Below, piece by piece: positions 10,360-20,284 of a DNA stretch of 64,000 nt (positions are counted from its first letter, which is position 1; each line of letters starts with the position of its first letter). The position numbers were made by a program, and so were the translations under genes. The notes under the pieces were generated by a model. It worked only from the letters and a program-made list of their open reading frames with translations. It was not told the origin of the DNA and did not search any database. The stretch covers positions 128,037,708 to 128,101,707 of the forward strand of contig OZ038381.1 in the NCBI GenBank assembly GCA_964036045.1, given 5' to 3'. This stretch comes from Eutreptiella sp. 'Long Island Sound 2002' (taxonomy: Eukaryota > Euglenozoa > Euglenophyceae > Eutreptiales > Eutreptiaceae).

Positions 10360-13239
10360 ATGCCCCGGGTGCAGATCGTGGAGTCCGTGGAGTCGACGCC
10401 GGACTTAGATGCCCGAGAAGAGCAAAGATGCTCAGGACGGAGAGCCCTTGTAGGACATGGGCTAGACATGGAGGACCTGGCCTCCATGTGTGAAAGGCAA
10501 TGCCGCAAGGCTTGCAATCTCCGCTCCGCTGCGGAGGAGTTGGAGGAGACTGGCAGCAACGGCAGGGCCCGGCGTTACCGGAAGCGCGGGTCCCCAAAAC
10601 CCGCGGCGGAAGCCAGGGCGATGGAGACGGATCCCAGCCCTGTCAGGCTGTGGTTAGCTGCAGATTCCGAGCGGCATTCCGATGGCTATCGGACCGCTTT
10701 CCCTTCGGAGTCGGAGGAGATGGCCAGACCGCCCACAAGGGCGCACACGGCCCCCAAACCCAGCCTGGAGCATGACGCCGAGGCGTTGGAGAGGGCTACC
10801 AGAGCCAGAACGGCGCCTGTGGCCCGGTACACGGAGCCAAAGCGGGATAACATGGGCGACACACCCATGGCGGAGGAGTCTGAGGCGCCGGGAACCGTGG
10901 GATGCGCCGGATCAAGTGGAAAGCACGTTGAGTGCCAGTGCGAGCACATATCCTTCCTCATGGGCAAGTACCCAAAGATGGGGATGGACACCATCGTGCA
11001 GCACCTCGACCGCCTGGACAACCAGAAGGACGGCCTAGAGGAGGACATCGCGGGGATCCTGGATGACCAGTTGGAAGCGGAGAGAGACATGGCGGAGCTG
11101 CGAGCGGAGCAGGACCGGTACCGGTTGAAGCTGGAGATGGCCCTGCAGAAGCAGCAGCGAGTGGTGGACAGCCTCCTCCACCTGGTGGAGGACATGTCGG
11201 GACGCCTGAAAAGGCTAGAGGAGTTACAACCCCTCGCCTCATGTCCAGAGCTCCAGGCAAGGCCGGCAACGGCAGAGCTGATGGAGCGGGTTAAGACCCT
11301 CAGGAGCGCCATGGAGAAACCCATGGGCGGCCCTGCAGAGGCACCTTACGCGCCTCCGCGTGTTGACCCGGGTGCGCTGCTGTTTGTTCCCATGTTCAGC
11401 GAATCCATAATGCTCGGGGAACACACGGCACCGGCTGGGTCCATGCGGGAAGAGCACGCAACCACAGACCTGAGGAGCCTGACGGTACAGATGTCCCATG
11501 CCGCCCAGGATCCACCGACCGCTATGATTGCCCATGCAGTTTATGCGGAAGAGGAGATCCAGACCATGCAGGGGCGAACCATGGGAAGGGCCGACGGACA
11601 TGGTCGAGGCTATCCAGGCGGAAACCTGTGGGTGAAGGACCCCACTACGGGGATATGGACAGCCGGTGGAGCACGTCCTTCCCGCATCCCAAACCCCATG
11701 AGTTCAGGCCCAACTGGACTGCACTCCATGGAGGAGAAGGATGTACGGGGAGTGTACTCACACCCCCCGGCCACAGGTGGTATCCGTCTCGGTGGAGTGG
11801 TGGCGGCGGACGATGACGCCATCAAGATTGACGACCTCAGGGGAATCAAAATCCCCTATTACGATGGCAACCCCTCCAACCTAGATGACTTCATCCTGGA
11901 TTGGGAGAACTTCGCCGAGGAGGTCGTCGGCGAGATGAAGGGAGCGCCAAGGGACAGGTGGGTATGTCGGACATTCCCACACAGGCTGGCGCAGGACCTG
12001 AAAGAGGAGCTCAGGGATCAGATCCGCGAGGGATTGATCCAGACGGAGCAGGCCTGCCTCCAGTGGCTGGAGGACGAGGAGCAAGTGGACGCCCCCAACC
12101 AGAAGTTGGAGGATTTGTGGTCCATTCCGCTGCCGCTGGAGCGCGGGGAGTTGCGGGTCCAGGAATGGAATCAGTACATCCGCAAGTACCGAAGGAGCCT
12201 CAAGCTGGTGGTGGACTGGAATGAGTCGAGGGAGATCCGACACCTGCTGAAGGACGTCCTCCCCGGCCACTGGGAGAGAAGGGTGGAGGACGAGGAGAAG
12301 AAGAGGGCACAGGAGCGCGTGGCCGTACGGATCATGGCATCGGAGGACACCCACGCCGGAACAATGGAGTTTTTCCGGCGAAACCTCGGCGAGCCCAGCC
12401 GAATGTTGGGGTTGAAGAACGCCGTCTACGTGGAGGTATTCGGTGACACCATAGGGCAAGGCTGACGCGCCTCAACAACGCAGGGTGGAGGCGCGGAGAG
12501 CCGCTGAGGATGCAGGTCATCCTCGCCCGCATGAGCCTGGACGAGATCGTGAAGTACATCACGGTGGAGCTGAAGCTCAACGCCAAGAACGAGGCCCACG
12601 TGCAGGATCGACAGCACCATGGACATTGAGGTCATCGGGAAGATCGGCAACACCGAGAGGTCAAGGAGGACACGGTCGGCACCGCGGAGGAAGGGAGTGG
12701 AAGCGGCCAAGATCTCTTCACCGTGACCACCCGAGGGTATCACGAAGAAGCCCACTTCTTCGCATTCGTAGCGCACAATACGAAGGAGCATGGGCAGGAC
12801 AGTTCCACGTGGAACCGCCTGGACCCAAGGTCATACAAGAAGTGCAACGAACCGCCGCTCTTGTTCCGCGAGTACAGATCACAGCACGACGGTTGCTGGG
12901 TCTGCTACGGCAAGGGGAACAACCATGCACATGACCACCGGCATTGCAAGGTATATGAGGATGACAAGAAGGCCTACTTCGCCGCCCATCCCGACAAGAA
13001 GCCCAAGGAGCAACAAATTGCCGATTGGAAGGCAAAGGGCGGAGACGGTGGAAAAGGCCAAGGAAAGGGCCAAGGGAAAAGCAGAGGAAAAGGCTATGGT
13101 GGAGGACCCGGCCCAGACCGACGCGTGAGGTCGATCGAGGAGGTTGCTGAGGACATGTTGAGGACGTTGGAGGAACTCAAACCCAGCAATGTGGTGGACA
13201 AAGTCTGGGCGGATCGCAGCAGGAGGAAGCTGCGGCAGG
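10360..13239 (+). pseudogene. gag: E1 gag, frameshifted and interrupted by E2
   Basis: The ATG at 10360 matches the start of the intact E2 gag. The frame runs to TGA at 12463-12465, caused by loss of one A near 12456 relative to E2 (GGGCAAGG versus GGGCAAAGG). Further indels follow at about 12610-12720, and the original frame is picked up again at 12723. Visible in order: an N-terminal C-E-R-x-C-x3-C-N motif (10490-10520), a coiled coil (10980-11230), a capsid-like region starting Tyr-x-Asp-Gly-Asn-Pro (11860-12460), a C-x2-C-x8-H-x4-C zinc knuckle (12894-12947) and a Gly/Lys-rich RNA-binding tail. E2 sits 13 nt upstream of the stop position. The product would have been the structural Gag. 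Confidence 0.8.
13236..13239. repeat. Target-site duplication of E2, left copy (CAGG)
   Basis: CAGG directly precedes TAAAGGAGG of the E2 LTR. The right copy is 25675-25678. The next base outward differs on each side, so the duplication is exactly 4 bp. Confidence 0.85.
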
Positions 13240-15604
13240 TAAAGGAGGTCCCTACCAGGACCGGCCCCCGCTGTGCCCCTTCCGCCTGTTACCCCTGCTG
13301 ATTTACTCCGGATCAACGACTGCATTTCTCAAAATCCTCAAAGTCCAAGGTCCGAAATCCAAAAATATAGAAAATGTAATCCTCCTTCAACCCTGAACAG
13401 CAACCAGATCCCACAAATACAGCAATAGCCCAACTCACAATCCAATCCAGGCTGCGGGCTTCCGTTCAGCACACCGGTCGTCTCACGGTGGCGGGCATGT
13501 AAAAGAATTGCACCAAAGAGGAAAGCCCTGAAATTGGCATATGAACACAAATAAAGCAAAGATGCGGAAAGACGGAAACACACACAATCACAGCCATAGA
13601 CCCCTCATTCCCTGGACTCAAGACCTTCCCTTGACTCACCAACATATTGCCCTGAACCAGGTCAAATGAGATGGCTGAATGCCCTGTGTCAAAAGTCAAT
13701 ACACAAACCCCAAAAATGTGTTCACTCCCAAGCCTCTAAATCCTAGCCCAATAGGGAAGGTGGCGTGTCATGGCCTAGAGTGGCACTCAAGACCATGCCC
13801 TACCCTGACATAACCTTGGTTGAACTTGGAATTGAATGGGCTTGGAGATATGCTTCATGAGTTTGAACTCATAACATGCCAAAAAACTGCCAATTCACAC
13901 CATATTGGCCATATATCAAATATATGCTCAAAATTGAAGTTACCACTTATCCGAAGGCTCAAAGCATGCATGGAATCGAAGTCTAGTATTCATGGAGGAT
14001 AGAGACCAAAGGTCAATGCCCATGTACATCCCCACTTCACCCTCGAAATCCCTTCAGATATGGGCGCCACGCACTGCCCAAGTCAGCCCATGATCTTGAG
14101 ACCAATTCTTGTGATCCTTCGTGCGCCAAGCCAAATGGAGTACGCGATCCGGCATATGGTGGTATTCAACTCCAAAGCATATGCCAACATATGAACAACA
14201 TACCATGGTTCGACTCTCCATAGGCTTCTTGCTGTTTGCCGACCAGGTAAGTACACAAAACGCAAAAATGAGCAAAAATTGAGGTCAAAAACATGAAATA
14301 TGACCAAATACAAAGTTGTCATGATAGTATATCTCTATGCTCACCCATGATATCCGCGCATGGTTCAATATACAAATGATTGGAACCATTTGCGAACAAT
14401 TCCCCCACTTGGATCTCCAATCGGGCGCATGGAGATACCTTCGCCACTCGTATCTACATGCCCCATGAAAATGGGAGTGCACTCATGGATCTCCTTGCCG
14501 AACATACCATGAGCAATACATATGCGGTAGACTTAGTCTAGCGCTTTGAATTCCGCAATTGAGACACGGGCAAAACCCTTGTCAGGTATGGCTCCCCATC
14601 TCTTCGGCCACACGAAGATATATAACATGGGCGTGAGCATATCAAGACATATACCATGCATATAAAACATACCCTCAAAAGTGGCTCCCACCATGATATG
14701 CCATGTCCCTCCATGGACATAACTTCACGTCAAAAATGCGTAGGATCCCAAGGAAAGTATCTATGCAACTCCAACACTCATGCGGTACACTCGAAAGTCG
14801 CATTAAAATATTCGGTTGCACGGTCCAAGAGTTATATATCACTTTCTACCCTCTTGACCATTATCCCTTGCTATACCGGGCATGTGTACACACCAAAGAC
14901 GTTTGATGCTTCGTAAATTAACTTGAGACCAAGGCGCTTGCAACGCAACCTTCCTTATTCTATTTCCTCACTCTCGCGCGTAGATATGTCTTCTCAAAGT
15001 GGTCCCACGATTCGCTTTTGTTTCCCTTATATCTCCAAGTCAAATGGGTGGCAGGTATAAGGGAAACCTGATTTGGGCATAGGGAAAAGAGTATGACCAC
15101 TCGAAGAAGACCAAATCAAGTGCGGCGATGTCGAAGTCGAAAATCCGATTTCGACATCGCGAAAAATTCTGATTAAAAATTCGAGTGCTTATTTAGAAAA
15201 TTGCGGAAGCAACGAACCCTTTACTGATGAAATCTGACCCTTCATCGGGGTTTCCGCCAAAATATCTGGAAATAACAGTTAACCAATCGGTTAACGCAAA
15301 ATCGCGAGCCAACTGACAGTCGCCGATACATTGACCATCAGAACGAAAGGCTGAAAAATTGCGCAAACATTATGATAATAAAACCCTGTTGATTCCTGAT
15401 ATTCCGATATATAAATCTCCGCTGGCGGCGCCTCGGTACTGAATATGGCCGCTCATAGCCGGAATGGCCAAACCTATCACACTATCACATCGGGTTAGGT
15501 CAGGTGGATGGGAGAGTATGATATCAGCCAATGGCGGCTTGCCGGCACATAGATACAAACCCCAAGTGACCCCAAGATGGCCACGGGGGTCCCAACCGGC
15601 TTCG
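13240..15604 (-). repeat. E2 3' LTR (2365 bp)
   Basis: Reads TAAAGGAGGTCC at the left edge and ends AACCGGCTTCG, where the final base shows a T-to-C change of the usual TG terminus. A perfect 11-bp inverted repeat (GCGATGTCGAA, 14-nt spacer, TTCGACATCGC) lies at 15125-15160. No gene. Confidence 0.87.
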
Positions 15605-15615
15605 GCCCCCTTCTC
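15605..15615 (-). promoter_or_regulatory. E2 polypurine tract
   Basis: Reads GAGAAGGGGGC on the minus strand, directly upstream of the 3' LTR. The last G is changed to C compared with E1 and E3. It is the presumed plus-strand primer site. Confidence 0.7.
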
Positions 15616-15997
15616 AGAGCGTTGTTACCGCTCGGAAGTCATTGAAGAGAGGACGGGAGGACCCCAATGGGCTCCAACCCCCCCCCCCATATCCCGAGGA
15701 CACATGGAGGCCCCACACACGTCGTAGGCGTCCCCCATGCCCCAAGGGAGGGGTGACGACACTGAAAATTGGTGCCCTACGCCATATTGGGTCTCCTCTT
15801 GATCTAGAACATGGACCAAGGGGATCAAAGATAGAAAAACGTCGTCGGTCGACCTAAATAAATATACCACAATGCAATATATATGTGGAGATTGAGTGAA
15901 GGGGGTATATGGCCAATCAAGGCCGAAAAATCCCCGGATGACCGCCCTCACCCGTCTCCCCAAGCACAGAAACAAACAAAATGCCAAGGGGGATCCA
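15616..15997 (-). other. E2 3' untranslated region
   Basis: About 380 bp between the pol stop (TAA 15998-16000) and the polypurine tract. It is conserved with E1 (30758-31137) and E3 (35443-35825). I see no gene in it. Confidence 0.6.
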
Positions 15998-18900
15998 TTA
16001 TGGTGCTACAGCAGCTACCAAGTGGACCAACACGTCCTTGACATCCAAAGAAATGTTCTTTTTCTTCAGGTAGTCCATCCAGACCGTGGTGTACCTCAGC
16101 ACAAAACTGCTCGGAGGCTCCCACGAGTCCCTGGACGCGGCGAATCCCTTCCAACGGACTTTATAAAGCCTGCCCCCAGGCGTCCCCGGGTCCGGCTTGT
16201 CCGCCAGGATTCTCTCGGCGGTGAAGTCGTCGTCCTCACCCTCGTCGTCCGAGTCCACCTCGCCGGCCGTGAACTCGAAGGTGACGGGACGTCCGCTGGG
16301 GTCTGGTGCTCGGGGACGAAGCTGGGTATGGTCGCGGTCCAGGATCTTGTTATCCCCCACACGAACCGCATACACATCCTGCCCGACCTTCCGCACGATT
16401 ACCCCCGGCACATACCAAGATGCCTGCCGATGCCTGGACAGGACATCCTTGTGGTGCCGCTCCACCCACACGGTGTCTTGGAGAGCATACTTCTGGACCT
16501 TTCCTTGCTTGAAGTATCTGGCCCTCTTGTCATGCTCGTCCTGAAGTGCCTTGCACACCTTGGCCGCCGTGTCGTCCGCCTCAGCCATCATGGCATTCGC
16601 ATCCCGGGCCACTTTGCCATGGTTCAACCACGGGAGAGTGCGTGACACTCGACCCCGTAGGAACAGGATGCGATGGGGTGACAGTCCAGTGGGTTCCGGA
16701 AGGTCGTGATACAGCTGGAGCACTCTCCACAGCGAGTTATACCAGTTCCGGCCCGGTTCGTCAATGTGCAGCTGGCGGAACGTTTCGAACATCTGCCGCC
16801 CGGCCACCTCAGCACGGCCATTCGACCGGCCGTGGTACGCCACGGTCTTGGCGTGCCGAATCCCCATGTGCTTGCACATCGTCTTGAACCACGTCCCCAC
16901 AAACTGACTGCCCCGATCGCTACAGATGACAGCCGGGACATCAAAAATTGTCAGCCAATGCCTGATCATGGCATTAGCGACGGTCTTGGCCTGCAGCCCC
17001 GCTCCATGCTTGTCCTTTTTGTCCTTCTTCTTGGACTTCTTGCCAGGGACCGCCACGATATACCCACTGTGCCTATCCACCGCCAGGATGACACAGTCGT
17101 AGGTCTCTCCTTCCACGGTGACCTCAGGCATGGCGAATACATCCATGGCTACGGACCGCATAGGGGCTTCCGGTATAGCCGTGTACACCGGGTTGCCCGC
17201 TGTGGAGTGGTTGGGGCTCTTCGTGGCCCGACACACGGCACAGTCGCTGCAGTACCTATCCAGGATGGCGTAGTACCCCGGAGGGAACTTGAAACGCCAC
17301 TCCAGGTCCTGCTGCATCTTGTCTCGGCCAGGGTGCATGAGCTGGGCGTTATGCCAATGGTCAATGAGCTACTCCACTCGGTTCTCGGGCACCAGCAGCT
17401 TGTCCTTGAGGAACAACTTGTCGCCATCCTCGGTCAAGCCCTCGGGCCATTCGTCGTCCGACGGGGCGCTCACGGCATTCCAGTACTTGCTCCAGTGCTC
17501 GGATGCCGCGTAGTCATCCGACCAGTCCTCTGTGAGCACCGACCTGACTAGCTCTACAGGGGCCACCATCCATTGCTCGAGGGTTTCCTCTCGAATAGCT
17601 TGGACGCGGGCGCCCCGGAACTTGGCCAGGTCTGTACGGTTTGCCATCACCACAAAGCACTTGACCCCCTCTTGCTCCATGGCCTTCTCCATCTCGATGA
17701 TGCGCTTGGCCTCCTCGGTCTCCTCGGCGTCTCCATGGCTGGATATGTCCATCCAAGCCTTGCCCGCGGGGTAGGCCCACCGACTGAGGCAATCTGCCAC
17801 AGTGTTGTCCTTCCCCGGGACGTATACGACGCTGAGGTCGAACTTGGCGAACGTCTCGTGCCACCGGGCCCTCCTTGTTGCCGGTCCCGAGGGGGTGTCA
17901 AAGTGCTGCTTGTGCCAGCTCTGCAAGGACTGATGGTCCGTGCAAACCACCACCGGTTGCAATCCGATGTGGCCAGACCACTTCCTGAGCGCACAAACAA
18001 TGGCGTACGTCTCCTTCTCCCTCGCGGTCCAGGTGCGGGGTTGGCCCTCGGCCAGGATCCGGCTCCAGAACGCCACGGGTACATGTGACCCGTCGTCTCG
18101 GATCTGCTCGAGGACTGCCCCCACAGCATAGTCCGAGGCGTCCGTCCGTAGCACGAATCCCTTGTCCGGGTCCACCAGGAATAGCCCCAGTTGCCCCAGG
18201 AGTCGCTCCTTCAGGCGGCTGAACGCATCTTCGGCCCCAGGGGTCCAAGCAAGCTTCTTCTTGCTCCCCTTCCGGCCATCGAACTTGCCCACTTGCAGCA
18301 TCTTGTGCAGCGGCCCCGACAGTTCTGCGTACATCCGGACATAGCCCGAATAGTAGTTGCAGAACCCCATGAAGGACCGGAGTTGGCTGATGGTCTGGGG
18401 CTTCTCCCAGTGATGCAGGGACGCCAGCTTCCCAGGCATGGGACGGCGATGCCCGTGACCAACCACGTGACCCGCGAACTCCAGTTCCCTCACGAAGAGT
18501 GAGGCTTTGGTGGGCTTGCACACCATGTTGTGCTTGTCCAACTCGCTGAGCACTCGGCGTAGATCCTTCTCATGCGCGTCGATGAGCTCGTCCTCAGTCA
18601 TGTTCTCCCTGCCGGACCCGATGATGATGTCATCCACGAAGGGATCGGCACAGTCCTGGACAGGACCGAGTAGGTCCTCCATCATGCGCTGGAAAGCGGC
18701 GTTGCCATTCTTGGCGCCCATAGGCACCACTTTCCACTGCATGGGCCCCAGCGGCGTCGACATCGCTGTGCAGGGCCTGGAGTCCGGGTGCAGCGGTATC
18801 CGGTGATAGCCGTGTTTCAGGTCTAACACCGTGAAAATCCGCTTTTTCTGTTGTTTTTGGAGGATGGAGTCGATCAGGGGAAGCGAGTACGAGTCGTGCT

Positions 18901-20281
18901 CGGTCTGCTCGTTCAAACCTCTGTAATCAACCACCAACCTCCACTCGCCCTTCTCCTCTTCTGGGCACGATGAAGGCTGGGCTGGCCCACTCACTGTCGG
19001 AGGGTTCGATCCATCCCCGCTCAATGAACTCGGCCAACAGCTTCTTCATGGCCTCGGCCCGATCGCCCTGAAGTTGGTACTCCCGATGACGATAGATCTT
19101 CGGGTTCGGCTTCAGCTTGATCTTCGCTGTACCAAACCTCCCGCGATCTGGAGCGTTCTTGTTGGCGACGCCACTGAATAGCCGCGGATAGGCCTTGATC
19201 AGCCTCTCCTTCAGCTCGGCGACCTTCGGGTTCTCCTGGGCCTCTTCAGCCGCTTGCTTCGGTATAGATACAACCGACCGCACTGCGGTATAGGCCTCTT
19301 CTGGGTCCGATTCCGACTTCTCCTCGTCCGATATGCCGTCTTCATCGTCGTGGGGAGCTCTTCCCACCGATAATCTTCGGAAATTTGCGGCATCGGGCTG
19401 GTGACTGTCGCTATCAGCCCCCATTCTCGGAAAATCCCATGTTGGTGGGTCCGACCCAACCGGACCATCGTACTGGTCCGCGATGTGATCCATGACCCTC
19501 GCCACGGGCTCGTCCTTCTCGTACTTGCCGGTGACCAACATCTTGTCATCCCACCAATACGGAGATGTGACCATGGCCCGCCTCTTCTTGGCTGCCACAC
19601 GGTCGTGCATCCCCATCCGCATGTAGTTGACGACGTCGTCGATCTCGGCGTGGGACAGGACGTCAATGCCATCCATTGGCTGATCCGTCCCCTCCTTGGG
19701 CTCAAACATGACCTCAAGCGCTCATGCTCCCAGAATTCCATACTGATGGTGGCCTCGTGGGTGCCGCCACCCATAATCTCTCCGTTGGCGACCTTCAGGC
19801 GGACCGGTCTCCGGCTGGGCTGCAGGAGTTCCTCCTTGAACAACCCTCTCCGGACCAGGCTCACCTGGGCACCCGTATCCACCAACACATCCACCACCTT
19901 CTCCTCTCGTCCGCACCGTACTCGCACTTTCAAGTGCAACTGCCGCTCGTCGCCATGAGGTGTATGGACGACTCTCACGGCATGCAACTCTAGCACGTCC
20001 GGGTGCATCAGGACTTCAAGGGTATGGTCACGGATTGTGTAGATCTTGGGTTGGTCCTGCCCGTCCACGGGGCTCTCCGTGGTCGCTCCTTCCTTCTTGC
20101 CATGTCCTGTACCCACATGTACTTCCCTTGGCAGGGCGCTCCAGGGGTTGGGAGTGGCGAAACTCAGTGGTTTTGGCTCTTTTGGAGCCTTCTTCGGCAC
20201 CCGATGTGCCTTCGCTTTCTCTGGGATTCCACTGATTTTCGGAGGAGAGACCTCCGAGGTCCCACTCCTGTGGGGGCTCCT
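15998..20281 (-). pseudogene. pol: E2 pol (protease-RT-RNase H-integrase-chromodomain), damaged
   Basis: It follows the gag UAG in the same frame. The protease has Asp-Thr-Gly-Ala-Gln (about 19870-19880). A deletion of about 0.8 kb near 19715 then removes the rest of the pre-RT region, including the Dam-like domain, and shifts frame. A one-base insertion near 18955 shifts it again, and GAG-to-TAG at 17369-17371 cuts the protein between RNase H and integrase. Still visible: RT with Phe-Val-Asp-Asp (18630-18641), RNase H acidic residues (17790-18160), the integrase HHCC finger and D,D-35-E core (16600-17350) and a chromodomain (16050-16235). The normal products would copy RNA to DNA and insert it into chromatin. 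This copy cannot make them. Confidence 0.85.
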
Positions 20282-20284
20282 CTA
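20261..20284 (-). promoter_or_regulatory. Candidate gag-pol UAG readthrough signal of E2
   Basis: The gag stop TAG (20284-20282) is followed by AGGAGCC (7 nt) and then a possible hairpin CCCAC-AGGA-GTGGG (20274-20261). pol continues in the same frame. The arrangement is repeated in E3, and the context is partly repeated in E4. Function is inferred from layout only. Confidence 0.5.
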
